This document shows, piece by piece, positions 28,339 through 37,051 of a stretch of 64,000 nt of DNA; position 1 is the first letter of the stretch; each line of letters begins with the position of its first letter. Made by a program: the position numbers and the translations under genes. This stretch comes from Streptomyces roseirectus (GTDB taxonomy: Bacteria; Actinomycetota; Actinomycetes; Streptomycetales; Streptomycetaceae). Location of the stretch: assembly GCF_014489635.1 (NCBI RefSeq), contig NZ_CP060828.1, forward strand, positions 9,102,001 through 9,166,000. Direction: 5' to 3'. The notes beneath the pieces are model-generated. The model was given only the letters and a program-made list of their open reading frames with translations. It had not been told where the DNA came from and did no database searches.

Positions 28339-29394
28339 TCAGGCCTGGGTGAAGCCGTCCATGATGACGGTGGGCCGTTGGGTGGCGGAGTCCCAGGCGC
28401 CCATGGTGTAGCCGGTGAACGGGGACATGCACTCCGGCTCCCAGTAGAAGATGCCCTGACCCCCGTGGTCCTTCAGCGCCTTGGTGTAGGCGACCAGCGC
28501 GGCCCTGGTGGAGGCGGCCCTGTCCACGCGACCGCCGAACTCGCTCTGGAGGAAGGGTTTTCCGTAGGCATCGGAGATCTTCCGCATGTTCCCCACGATC
28601 CCGGCGGCGACGTCGGCGCTGCCGTAGGAGGAGAACACCGACATGTCCCACTTGCCGCCGTTCGCGGCGTAGCGGCTGAAGAACGTCGTCATCACGTCGT
28701 ACTTCTGCGGCTGGGCCAGATGGACGCACACGGTCGAGTTCGGTGACACCGCCTTGACCTGGTCGTACGCCGCGTTCAGCAGTCCGGTCAGCTGCGCCGG
28801 GCTGGAGACGCTGCCGACGGGGCGGCAGATGCCGCTGTTGATCTCGTTGCCGATCTGCACCCAGGTGGGGAGCACGTCGTTGTTCTTCATGACCGTCATG
28901 GTCTGGCTCACGTACGTGCTCATCGCGGTGCGCATCTGGCTGTAGCTCATGTTCCGCCAGGCGGCGGGCGGGTTCTGCACACCGACGGAGTTCCAGGTGT
29001 CGCCGAACATGTAGTCCAGCATGATCGACATGCCGGCGGCCTTGACCCGCTTGGCGAAGGCGGCGACCTCGTTGATGGAGCAGTGTCCGTCGGTCGGGCT
29101 GCTGGAGGGGTTGACGAAGGTGCGCAGCCGGACCGCCGTGATGCCGTACCCCTTGAGAACGGCCAGGATGTCCTGCGTCTGTCCGCTCGCGTTCCTCCAG
29201 GAGAAGCCGCGCGCCTCCATCTGCGGCACCCAGCTGATGTCGACGCCCTTGACGAAGCCCGCTGCGGCGTTGGCCGGCGTTTCGAGTTCGGCGAGCGCGG
29301 TGGCGGTGGCGATCGCCCCGGCGGTGGCGGTGGTGGCCTTGAGCAGGGTCCTGCGGCTGATCCGCCCGGAACCGGATGCCTCGGTGGGGTGCAT
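28339..29394 (-). CDS. Secreted GH53 arabinogalactan endo-beta-1,4-galactanase
   Basis: 351 aa, ATG with AGGAA 6 bp upstream. A twin-arginine signal (SRRTLLKA, hydrophobic stretch, cleavage near ANAA) suggests Tat export. GH53 landmarks: GVDISWVPQMEARG at the start, AVRLRTFVNP, LDYMFGDTW, general acid/base in VQIGNEIN, nucleophile in LQSEFGG. The enzyme cuts beta-1,4-galactan side chains of rhamnogalacturonan I. Its place between the PL11 lyase and the CE12 esterases fits a single RG-I-degrading unit. Confidence 0.92.
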   Translation of the reverse strand: MHPTEASGSGRISRRTLLKATTATAGAIATATALAELETPANAAAGFVKGVDISWVPQMEARGFSWRNASGQTQDILAVLKGYGITAVRLRTFVNPSSSPTDGHCSINEVAAFAKRVKAAGMSIMLDYMFGDTWNSVGVQNPPAAWRNMSYSQMRTAMSTYVSQTMTVMKNNDVLPTWVQIGNEINSGICRPVGSVSSPAQLTGLLNAAYDQVKAVSPNSTVCVHLAQPQKYDVMTTFFSRYAANGGKWDMSVFSSYGSADVAAGIVGNMRKISDAYGKPFLQSEFGGRVDRAASTRAALVAYTKALKDHGGQGIFYWEPECMSPFTGYTMGAWDSATQRPTVIMDGFTQA

Positions 29395-29524
29395 GGCCGT
29401 TCCTTCCTGCGCGCCGGCCGCGCGTGAGTCGTGGCGGCCGGCGGGCGGTTGGTCGTGGGGGGTGTCGGGGCGCGGCAGGAGCCGTTCCGCCGGCACGGCG
29501 GAGCCGTCGTGCTGAGGGCGCCGT

Positions 29525-31423
29525 TCAGGGCGTGCGGACGGTGGGCCGTGGAGCCGTCGGCATGCCGTTGCCGATGAAGAAGCTCGGGTGCGGGGGCTGG
29601 TTGTAGGCGGTGTTCTGCCAGGCGAGGGCCGTACGGTACTGGGTGTCGTGGAGCAGGGTCGTGATGCGGGTGTTCGTCTGGTGCGGCGTGGAGTAGATCC
29701 GCAGGGCCGTGTTGTTCGACGTCGGCCAGATGACCTCCTCACGCCAGTCGCCGAGGATGTCTCCGGACAGCGACGGGGTGGCTTTGGTGCCGTTGTTGGA
29801 GTGGACGCCGGAGCCGGTGAGCAGGCGGGTGTCGCCGGAGGTGCCGTACTTGTCGATGCGGGTGCCGTCGAGGAGTTCGCGGACGGGGTCGCCGTCCCAC
29901 CAGGAGAGGAAGTTGATGCTGGACGGCTCCCGGCCCAGGGCGGCGCCGGTTGCCGAGCGCAGGGTGGTGTCGGAGGCCGACCATGCCTCGGCGCCCGCGC
30001 TGCCGGCGTGGATGTCGGCGGCGACCCCGCGGCCGTTGTCGGATCCGGAGGCCGTCTGCCAGAGGATCTGGCCGGTGCGGGCGTCGGCCATCCAGGAGCC
30101 GGGCTTGCTGGAGTCCTCGGAGACCTTGAAGTACTCCAGGCCCGCGCGGGACGGGTTCAGGTCCCCGACGTGGCCCGCGTCGCCGTGGCCCAGCCTCGTG
30201 GTCCACAGCCCGTTGCCGTTGTCGTCCACGGTCATGGCGCCGTACACGATCTCGTCCCTGCCGTCGGCGTCGACGTCCGCGACGGACAGGCTGTGGTTGC
30301 CCTGGCCGTCGTAGCCCTTGCCGCTGTTGGCGGAGGAGGCGGTGTCGAAGGTCCAGCGGCGGGTGAAGGAGCCGCCGCGCCAGTCCCAGGCGGCGATCAC
30401 GCTGCGCGTGTAGTAGCCGCGCGCCATGATCAGCGACGGGCGGGAGCCGTCGAGGTAGGCGGTGCCGGCGAGGAAGCGGTCGACCCGGTTGCCGTAGTTG
30501 TCGCCCCAGGAGGAGACGTTGCCGCGGGCCGGGACGTAGTCGACAGTCTGCATGGCCTTGCCGGTCTGCCCGTTGAACATCGTCAGGAACTCCGGGCCGG
30601 ACAGGACGTATCCGCTGGAGTTCCGGTGGTCGGCGGACGAGCTGCCGATCACCGCGCCGGTGCCGTCCCTGGTGCCGTCGGCCGTCTTCATGGCGACCTC
30701 GGCCTTGCCGTCGCCGTCGTAGTCGTACACCTGGAACTGGGTGTAGTGCGCGCCGGAGCGGATGTTGCGGCCCAGGTCGATGCGCCACAGCCGGGTGCCG
30801 TCGAGCCTGATGCCGTCGAGGATCGTGTGACCGGTGTAGCCGGACTGGGAGTTGTCCTTGGCGTTGGTGGGCTGCCACTTCAGGACCAGGTCGAGTCGGC
30901 CGTCACCGTCCAGGTCGCCGACGGACGCGTCGTTGGCCTCGTAGGTGTACGGCGAGTTGCCCGGAGCGGTGCCCCCGGCCGGCGGCGAGATCGGCACGTC
31001 CAGGTAACCCGACCGGAACCGCAGCGCGGGTTCGGAGGGGCCTTGCTCGGTGCCGTTCACCACCGGGCGCACCGTGTAGTCGGCGGAGTCCGGGGCGCCG
31101 GAGTCGGTGTAGTCGGTGGAGCCGGTGATCGGCGAGGAGTTGAGCTTGGTGGCGCCGCGGTAGACGTTGAACCCCACGTCGGTGGGGTCGGTGGCCAGCC
31201 AGCGCCACGACACCAGGTTCCCGCTGCCGGTGTGGACACTGGTCAGTCCCCGGTCGAGGCGCTCCACCTGTCGCGCGGTCGCGGCCTGTGCGGTCTGGGG
31301 CGACATGGTGAGTGCGGAGGCGGCCAGCGCGGCGGCGAGAACACCTGCCACGCGGCCGTTCACGGTGCGGCGGATTCTTCGTTGACACGGCGTCGTTCGG
31401 GAACGTCGGCGGGAGTCGGTCAC
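29525..31423 (-). CDS. Secreted rhamnogalacturonan lyase, PL11
   Basis: 632 aa from the GTG at 31423, which has GGAGG 5 bp upstream; extending the frame further enters a G homopolymer and is not credible. A long basic n-region and signal (VLAAALAASALTM) precede the catalytic beta-propeller of family PL11 (YesW/YesX type). Landmarks are the N-terminal QVERLDRGLTSVHTG, calcium-binding DLDGDGRLD, DYDGDGKAEV and DVDADGRDEIV loops, the HYTQFQVYD segment and a final DWREEVIWP. It cleaves the Rha-GalA backbone of RG-I by beta-elimination, using Ca. No extra binding module is attached. It probably heads the transcript that continues into the GH53, CE12, GH5 and hydrolase genes. Confidence 0.92.
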   Translation of the reverse strand: MTDSRRRSRTTPCQRRIRRTVNGRVAGVLAAALAASALTMSPQTAQAATARQVERLDRGLTSVHTGSGNLVSWRWLATDPTDVGFNVYRGATKLNSSPITGSTDYTDSGAPDSADYTVRPVVNGTEQGPSEPALRFRSGYLDVPISPPAGGTAPGNSPYTYEANDASVGDLDGDGRLDLVLKWQPTNAKDNSQSGYTGHTILDGIRLDGTRLWRIDLGRNIRSGAHYTQFQVYDYDGDGKAEVAMKTADGTRDGTGAVIGSSSADHRNSSGYVLSGPEFLTMFNGQTGKAMQTVDYVPARGNVSSWGDNYGNRVDRFLAGTAYLDGSRPSLIMARGYYTRSVIAAWDWRGGSFTRRWTFDTASSANSGKGYDGQGNHSLSVADVDADGRDEIVYGAMTVDDNGNGLWTTRLGHGDAGHVGDLNPSRAGLEYFKVSEDSSKPGSWMADARTGQILWQTASGSDNGRGVAADIHAGSAGAEAWSASDTTLRSATGAALGREPSSINFLSWWDGDPVRELLDGTRIDKYGTSGDTRLLTGSGVHSNNGTKATPSLSGDILGDWREEVIWPTSNNTALRIYSTPHQTNTRITTLLHDTQYRTALAWQNTAYNQPPHPSFFIGNGMPTAPRPTVRTP

Positions 31424-31442
31424 GGTGACCTCCGGTGTGTGT

Positions 31443-31457
31443 GGGGGGGGGGGGGGG
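31443..31457 (+). repeat. G15 homopolymer in the leader of the PL11 gene
   Basis: Fifteen consecutive G on the plus strand (C on the coding strand), 20 bp upstream of the PL11 start and its GGAGG site. Tracts this long slip readily and can alter promoter or leader spacing; they are also prone to sequencing error. Confidence 0.8.
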
Positions 31458-31565
31458 TACACGCCTTGCGACGGCAGGCAGCCCGATGCTCATGGACTGC
31501 CGGACCGCGGTCGCGGACTGACCTGATCATGACAATCCAGTCCCGAGGGGCGAAGAGCGGTCACC

Positions 31566-32447
31566 TCAGCCCAGGACGGCTTCCCACCTGGTCCTGGACC
31601 CGGCCGCGTCGGCCGGGAGGCGGTCCCGTGCGGCGGTGTCGCCGTACATCGTCCAGCGGGCCCAGTCGACGACGGTGTTCGGGAAGTGGTTGTCGCTCCA
31701 GAAGCTGGTGTGGCTGCCACCGACGAAGGTGAGGAACGCCTTGGGCCAGGAGATCTCCGTGTACGCCTGCCGGGCCGAGGAGTACGACGTGGTCGAGTCC
31801 CGGTCTCCGTGGACGAACAGGACCTTGGCGGAGACCGAACGGGACGGGGCGCCCATGTCCACGCAGGACTGCGGGTTCGCGGAGACGATCCGGCTGTCGG
31901 GCCAGGAGGTCAGCAGGCCATGGGTGATCATGCCGCCCAGGGAGTGGCCCGAGACACCCACGCCGATCCCGGTGTCGATGTGCCCGGCCAGCGGCCCGCC
32001 CGCGTTGAGCGCGAGGGTGTTGGTGAGGATCTGCGAGACGTCCTTGGCGGAGTTGCCGTTGTTGACGTCGCCGAAGTCGTGGTTGAAGTGCGGGGCGGGG
32101 ACGACGAAGCCCGCCGAGGCCAGAGCCCGGATGATGAACAGGGAGTTCTGCGGGCTGCTCCCGTAGCCGTGGGTGAAGTTGTGGACGGGGAAGACACCGC
32201 CCGCGACCGGGGCGTTCGTCACCGGTGCGCCGCCGGGGGTGCCGGTGGCGGGGTAGTAGACGTAGGTGGTGCACGGGCGGCTGCCGCGGGTCCAGTCATA
32301 CCGGCGCACGCCGACCGCGAACGGCGTGGTCGGCGCGCCCTGCGGCCTGACGGCGGCACTTGCCTGCCCGGCGCCGAGCAGGGACGTGCCCACGCCCGCT
32401 GCTCCGGCCGCGCTCAGGGCCAGGAAGGTACGTCGTCGCATGCTCAT
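31566..32447 (-). CDS. Exported alpha/beta hydrolase (dienelactone hydrolase/lipase-like)
   Basis: 293 aa. Tat-like signal (RRRTFLALSAAGAAG, cleavage after ASA). Alpha/beta hydrolase core with nucleophile elbow GHSLGG near residue 165, acid in VHGDRDST and histidine in VGGSHTSF. The sequence between strands (FTHGYGSSPQNSLFIIRAL) resembles secreted dienelactone hydrolase or chlorophyllase-like esterases. Substrate is unknown; feruloyl or acetyl esters of cell-wall polymers are a guess from context. It is the first gene of the cell-wall locus, 142 bp before the PL11 gene. Confidence 0.8.
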   Translation of the reverse strand: MSMRRRTFLALSAAGAAGVGTSLLGAGQASAAVRPQGAPTTPFAVGVRRYDWTRGSRPCTTYVYYPATGTPGGAPVTNAPVAGGVFPVHNFTHGYGSSPQNSLFIIRALASAGFVVPAPHFNHDFGDVNNGNSAKDVSQILTNTLALNAGGPLAGHIDTGIGVGVSGHSLGGMITHGLLTSWPDSRIVSANPQSCVDMGAPSRSVSAKVLFVHGDRDSTTSYSSARQAYTEISWPKAFLTFVGGSHTSFWSDNHFPNTVVDWARWTMYGDTAARDRLPADAAGSRTRWEAVLG

Positions 32448-32722
32448 GGGTGACTCCCGTGTGAGTGGGGGAGACGGTGTGAGGTGAACGAGGCGCCGGT
32501 CTTGCCGATCACGGCGACACTCGTATCGGCACCGCGTGGATGTCGAACGCCGACCGGCCGTGACTCACACATGGGGATGCCTCCTGTCGCCAGTGGTGCG
32601 GAGGTACGAGGCTGTGGACGGCGGGGGGTGATGCGTGCGATCAGCTCTTGAAGCGCCCGCGACTGTGAACGCTCCCACACCGTTTCGAATAACAGAAAGA
32701 GTCACCATCGGACTCTCGTCTG

Positions 32723-33739
32723 TCAATCGTTGCGACTCAATCCCTCGGAAGTCGCGGTCGGATCGTCGGCCATCAGACCACGGCTGTGACCGATACCAGC
32801 ACTCATTCCGGCGATCGTGTGGGCACTGATGCCGAGGTGCGGACCGTCCGCGGACCGGGCCGCCACCGAACGGACGTGTTCCTGGGCCGGGTGGGCCAGA
32901 CCGTCGTACACCGCGACGCACACCTCCCGCGCCCGGGACCGAGGCCAGTCGGCCGGCAGCAGCTCAACGGGCAGCAAGGGGTCCAGCACCGGAAAGTGAC
33001 GGTAGGTGTTCATCACCTCGGTGCGGGCGCGCACCGCCGCGGCGCCGGTGACGCCACCAGCGCCGATACGGGGCAGCAGGCCACTCCACCGCCGGATGAA
33101 GATCTCGTACTGGTCGGCGATGCCGGACAGGTCCCAGGCCGCGACCGGGTTGCGGTTGGCCTCCGTCTCCAGATCCACCTGCCGCGCCCGGAACACAGTC
33201 ATCGCCCCCAGCGCCAAGTCGGCCAGTTCGGCACGCCCCTTGGGGGTGAGCGGGTGCGGCGACGCCCAGACCGCGTCGTACAGCGGCGCGTATCCCCGCC
33301 ACCGCAGCGCGGTGCGCAGCGCACGCCGTCGCGTGCTCTCCCGTTCCGGCACGGAGAAGGCGACCAGTGTCCACCATCCGTCCCATGAGTCGGGTTGCGT
33401 GGTGAACGTGGCGATGGAGGCGCCGCCGCTCCACAGATCGACAGCGGCCTCCGGCGTCAGCCGATACGTGCTGTACCGCCCCCGCCGACTGCCCTCCAGC
33501 ACCCCTCGACGCACCAGCCTGCTGATCGTCGTACGGGCCGCGCCGTCGGCCACGTCGAACTCCCCCAGCAACGTCACGATCGCCGCCGCCGGCAGCCAGG
33601 CCCGGGCCGGAAACGTGTAGTCAGCGATCAAGGTGACCGCCAAGCCCGCCGGTGAGGCGTCGGCCTGCCGGCGCGGCAACCGGATCGGCCCCGTGCCGTC
33701 GCCGGAGAAGATCTCCTCGTGGTGAGACAGGTTCGCCAA
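32723..33739 (-). CDS. PaaX-family transcriptional regulator
   Basis: 338 aa, TTG start with GGAG 5 bp upstream. The N-terminal winged helix of PaaX proteins is visible (LLGEFDVADGAARTTISRLV, then GVLEGSRRGRYSTYRLT). The central domain has WTLVAFSVPERESTRRRALR and the C-terminal domain has YRHFPVLDPLLPVELLP. PaaX regulators usually control phenylacetyl-CoA or other aromatic catabolism. This one is next to plant cell-wall enzymes instead and may or may not control them. The C-terminal 40 residues are low-complexity. The 275 bp to the hydrolase gene must hold that gene's promoter. Confidence 0.85.
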   Translation of the reverse strand: MANLSHHEEIFSGDGTGPIRLPRRQADASPAGLAVTLIADYTFPARAWLPAAAIVTLLGEFDVADGAARTTISRLVRRGVLEGSRRGRYSTYRLTPEAAVDLWSGGASIATFTTQPDSWDGWWTLVAFSVPERESTRRRALRTALRWRGYAPLYDAVWASPHPLTPKGRAELADLALGAMTVFRARQVDLETEANRNPVAAWDLSGIADQYEIFIRRWSGLLPRIGAGGVTGAAAVRARTEVMNTYRHFPVLDPLLPVELLPADWPRSRAREVCVAVYDGLAHPAQEHVRSVAARSADGPHLGISAHTIAGMSAGIGHSRGLMADDPTATSEGLSRND

Positions 33740-34039
33740 GGCTGCTCCGACGCGTCGAATGGGGCGAAGCTACTGTAGCGGCCGGCCCCGACGCCCAGAT
33801 GTGACTCGGGCGTTGACCGCAGCCCCCGGCCGGCCGATCTCACCGACGGCCACCTCACACCGAGCGGCACGCACCCGGACGTCCCCTGACTGCCATGGAT
33901 GAATAACGCTCGATGTCCGATCGGGACGCTGAATGAAACATTCTCCGAGCCATACATGGATCTCGCTTGCCACCCTGACCGCGAGGGTCACGAACGGCTT
34001 CGCCCTCCCCGTATCGGCGGGGTGGCGGACCGGCTGAGC

Positions 34040-34190
34040 CGGGACGTGGCCGATCTCGCGCTTTCACGAGGCGGGCCTGCTTGCGGCAGTTCGGGCACCG
34101 GCCTGGGCGGGCAGTCGACACCGCCTCTCCACCCGCACATCGATCCCGGGAAACAGCACATCCTCAACCGCCTTGCTCGCCACGGCAAGA
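34040..34190 (-). pseudogene. ISL3-family transposase, N-terminal remnant
   Basis: Minus-strand frames read AVEDVLFPGIDVRVERR and, after a frame change, RCPNCRKQARLV. An LFxGxDVxVER opening and a CPxC zinc-ribbon half are typical of the N-terminus of ISL3 transposases. Nothing of the catalytic domain remains. It directly abuts the 115-bp repeat copy B. The rest of the 33740-34303 gap shows no gene. Confidence 0.5.
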
Positions 34191-34303
34191 CGGGAGATCC
34201 CTGTCTCCTGCTCGGGCCGGGCGTTTTTCTCAACGGGTGACTGCCGGGCACGCCACATGACCGGGGACCGTCCCCGAGGGGGACCGCACGCGGGGCCCGG
34301 GCC
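34191..34303. repeat. 115-bp dispersed repeat, copy B
   Basis: Same orientation as copy A at 14277-14397 and about 85-90% identical by eye, with a few single-base indels. Copy B keeps two better stems: GGAGA(TCCCTG)TCTCC followed by GGGCCGGGCGTTTTTC, and GGGGACCGTCCCC. It begins right at the stop codon of the TetR gene (read on the minus strand), so it may serve as that gene's terminator. Confidence 0.7.
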
Positions 34304-34972
34304 CTAGCCCTGCTGTTTCTCCGAGAGCCCCCGTGTGACGAGGCTGAGCGCGCCCGCGAGTTGTTCGTGGTGGCGGTGCAGGACGCCGGGGGTGAGGCCG
34401 GTGTCCGCCGTGTCGTGGGCGAGGTGGTCGGTCGCCACCTTGAACACGGCGCTCATGGCGGCGGCCTGCGAACGTATCTCGAACCCGTCGGACGGCAGGC
34501 CGGCCCGTTCGGCGAGGGCTTCGGCGAAGGAGTCCTCCGCGCGCTCCCCGAGCACGAGGTAGACGGCGCGCAGCGCGGGCTCGTGCCGGGTCAGCCGGAC
34601 GACGGCGTGGACGGCCTCGATGTCCGCGTCGGACGACGAGTCGAGGACGGGACGGTAGGCGTCGCGCAGATGCTCCGTCAGTTCGACACCGGGCGGCCAG
34701 GTGCGCAGGGTCGCCCGGAACGCGTCGATCACCTGGGTGAGCAACGGCTCCACGCAGCTCTCCTTGGTGCGGAAGTGACGCCACAGGGTGCGTTCGGAGA
34801 CCCCGGCGGCCCGTGCGATGTCCTCGCCGGAGGTGGCGGCCACGCCCTGCGCGGCGAACAGCCGGACCGCGTGGCGGGAGATGTCGAGACGCTGCCGCTC
34901 GCGTTGTTCGCTGCTCACGGGCGGCCGGCCGCGACGAGGTGTCCGGCCGGCGCCCGCTCTGAAGTCCTCCAT
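34304..34972 (-). CDS. TetR-family regulator, probable repressor of the divergent P450
   Basis: 222 aa. N-terminal HTH about residues 30-75 (HAVRLFAAQGVAATSGEDIA, then AAGVSERTLWRHFRTKESCV). The C-terminal domain is helical and unrecognised. It is divergent from a cytochrome P450 gene with 114 bp between starts. That gap holds a 29-bp palindrome, the likely operator, so it probably represses both genes until a ligand (perhaps the P450 substrate) binds. Confidence 0.88.
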   Translation of the reverse strand: MEDFRAGAGRTPRRGRPPVSSEQRERQRLDISRHAVRLFAAQGVAATSGEDIARAAGVSERTLWRHFRTKESCVEPLLTQVIDAFRATLRTWPPGVELTEHLRDAYRPVLDSSSDADIEAVHAVVRLTRHEPALRAVYLVLGERAEDSFAEALAERAGLPSDGFEIRSQAAAMSAVFKVATDHLAHDTADTGLTPGVLHRHHEQLAGALSLVTRGLSEKQQG

Positions 34973-35017
34973 CCGGCGATCTTAGGCGGCTCCGCGGACG
35001 CGGGCCGATTGGCGCGA

Positions 35018-35046
35018 ACTTTATTGGCAGTGACTGACAGTAAAGT
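35018..35046. promoter_or_regulatory. 29-bp palindromic operator between TetR and P450 genes
   Basis: Left half ACTTTATTGGCAGT, centre G, right half ACTGACAGTAAAGT. Twelve of fourteen arm positions pair, the mismatches being at positions 7 and 10 of the arm. It lies 45 bp from the TetR start and 40 bp from the P450 start, so one bound site would shut both promoters. The AT-rich ends stand out in this GC-rich DNA. Confidence 0.8.
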
Positions 35047-35086
35047 GCTACGGTCGGGCCACCGGAAGGAACACCGGAGGAGAGCC

Positions 35087-36298
35087 ATGAGCGTTGCCGC
35101 CGAGCGTCCGCACCTGCCCTTCACCCGCCCGAACGTTCTCGATCTCGCCCCCTTCTACGCGGTGCTGCGCAAGGAGGCCCCCGTCGCACCCGTCACCACC
35201 CCGGCCGGGGACCCCGCCTGGCTGGTCACCCGCTTCGACGAGGTCCGGGACCTGCTCGGCGACAAGCGGCTCGGCCGCTCCCACCCCGAGCCGGAACGCG
35301 CCGCACGCATCACCTCCGCCGCGATCCTGGACGGCCCCTCGGGCAACTACGACACCGAGGAGGCCGACCACACCCGGATGCGCCGGCTGCTCACCCCGGC
35401 GTTCTCGGCCAAGCGGATGCAGCTGCTCTCCGGCCACGTCCAAGACCTGGTCGACGGCTGCGTCGACCGACTGCTCACCGACCACGCCGACGCCCCCGAC
35501 GGCGTGGTGGACCTGCACACCGGGCTGGCCTTCCCGCTGCCGGTCGCGGTCATCTGCCGCCTGCTCGGAGTCTCCGAGGACGACCACGAGTACTTCGCCG
35601 CGCTGTCGGAACGCATGGCCAACTACGCCATCGGCGACGAAGCCCACCGGGCGCGCGACGAGTTCAGCCGCTACATGATCGGCCTCGTCGAGACCAAACG
35701 CGGACGGCTGGGCGAGGACGTGATCTCCGACATCGTCCGCGCCCAGAGCACCGACCCGGACCACGACTACGACGAGATGATCCGGCTCTGCGTCGGGCTG
35801 CTGTTCGCCGGGCACGAGACCACGGTCAACCGCATCGGCCTGGGCACGCTCTTCCTGCTGACCCACCGCGAGCAGTGGCGGGCGCTGACCGACGACCCGG
35901 ACGGCCGGGTCAACGCCACCGTCGAGGAGATCATGCGCATGGGCGCGCCCGGCGACCTCGGGCTGCTGCGCTACGCCCACACCGACCTCGACGTCGCCGG
36001 CGTCACCATCCGGCGCGGCGACGCCGTGATCCTGTCCGTCAACGCCGCCAACCGTGACGCCACCGTCTTCACCGACGCCGAGACCTTCGACCCCGACCGC
36101 GAGGAGCGCGGCCACCTCGGATTCGGCCACGGCATGCACTTCTGCATCGGGGCGAGCCTGGCCCGCGTCGAACTGCGCGTCGTGTTCGCCGCCCTGGCCC
36201 GCCGCCTCCCCGGCCTGCGGCTCGCCAAACCCCTCGACGAACTGGAGGTGCGCACCACCCTCACCGGCGGCGTCACCGAACTCCCCGTCACCTGGTGA
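35087..36298 (+). CDS. Cytochrome P450 (stand-alone)
   Basis: 403 aa from the ATG with GGAGGAG upstream. I-helix GLLFAGHETTVNR, K-helix as EEIMR, heme loop FGHGMHFCIG with the cysteine ligand. It has a canonical sequence and length for soluble actinobacterial P450s (CYP105/107-like by appearance). No ferredoxin or other biosynthetic genes are adjacent; with its divergent TetR it looks like a xenobiotic-inducible enzyme. The 279 bp after it (36299-36577) show no gene. Confidence 0.93.
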   Translation: MSVAAERPHLPFTRPNVLDLAPFYAVLRKEAPVAPVTTPAGDPAWLVTRFDEVRDLLGDKRLGRSHPEPERAARITSAAILDGPSGNYDTEEADHTRMRRLLTPAFSAKRMQLLSGHVQDLVDGCVDRLLTDHADAPDGVVDLHTGLAFPLPVAVICRLLGVSEDDHEYFAALSERMANYAIGDEAHRARDEFSRYMIGLVETKRGRLGEDVISDIVRAQSTDPDHDYDEMIRLCVGLLFAGHETTVNRIGLGTLFLLTHREQWRALTDDPDGRVNATVEEIMRMGAPGDLGLLRYAHTDLDVAGVTIRRGDAVILSVNAANRDATVFTDAETFDPDREERGHLGFGHGMHFCIGASLARVELRVVFAALARRLPGLRLAKPLDELEVRTTLTGGVTELPVTW

Positions 36299-36577
36299 CC
36301 TCGCCGCAGCGGGGTCGGACGAGCGCCGGCCGCAGCGCCTCGACCGGCCGGCGGCACACCGGACCCGGCATCGTGGCCGAGCCCACACAGGACGCCGCGG
36401 AAGCCCGCGCGCCGCACAGGTACGAGCGCGGCCTGTCCCCCTACGCCACGGAGCCGGGCGAATCGGCATGCGCCGCGACGCCACAGCCGGCGAGGCCGAC
36501 ACGGATGAGACCGCCCGTGAGGTCGAACATGACCAACGGCATGTCGCTCCCTTCCACCCGTGTGCCTCCCAGGAGCG

Positions 36578-37051
36578 CTAATCGTAAAACGTCACTAGCT
36601 TCTGCGATCCCGGGTCGTTGGTGGCGAGGTAGAGTTCGGCCCGATTATTGTCACCATCGACGTAGGCGCCAACATTCCACGTCTCGCAGCCACCTGCTAT
36701 CTGCGTTCGAGTACTGCCGACTTTCTCGTCGGAGTTGCTCTCGTCGTACTCGTAGAGGGCGTAATCCGCACTGCCGGACCAGCTGGTGGTTACACAGGCA
36801 TGGAATTCTCCGCCATGTGATAAGGCGTAACCTGTTGATATGTAGTTTCCTGACCCCAGATATGTGAAGCCCGTGGTGCCTATCAGGTCCCAGGTAGGGG
36901 GTATGTCTGCGGGCGACGCCGAAGAGGAATACCCCGTGGAGGCCGGCGGGTTCGACTCCAGCGTGCTACCCGAGGCGGTGGCTGGAAGTGCTACGGCGAG
37001 GAGCCCGGCGACAGGGACGACGCGCAGGACTCCACGAAAAGTTGCGAGCAT
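36578..37051 (-). CDS. Small secreted protein, function unknown, lower GC
   Basis: 157 aa from the ATG at 37051, with a modest GGG-containing site 8 bp upstream. Sec signal peptide VVPVAGLLAVALPATASGS. The mature region is rich in S, T, Y, G and D, with two cysteines (HACVTT and GGCETW) that may pair. Repeated motifs such as SGSADYALYEYDES and GDNNRAELYLAT suggest a beta-sandwich. The gene and about 250 bp around it use more A and T than the rest of the window, which suggests separate acquisition. I recognise no family. Confidence 0.6.
   Translation of the reverse strand: MLATFRGVLRVVPVAGLLAVALPATASGSTLESNPPASTGYSSSASPADIPPTWDLIGTTGFTYLGSGNYISTGYALSHGGEFHACVTTSWSGSADYALYEYDESNSDEKVGSTRTQIAGGCETWNVGAYVDGDNNRAELYLATNDPGSQKLVTFYD

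Noticed and set aside
31424..31462. N-terminal extension of the PL11 protein beginning with a run of prolines
   Set aside because: It is just translation of the G15 tract and adjoining bases. The GTG at 31423 has a proper ribosome binding site and gives a normal signal peptide.
32665..32678. GTGAACGCTCCCAC, half-similar to the CebR-type operator TGGGAGCGCTCCCA, upstream of the cell-wall locus
   Set aside because: Only one half-site fits well, and no LacI-family regulator gene is in the window. Left as an unproven hint.
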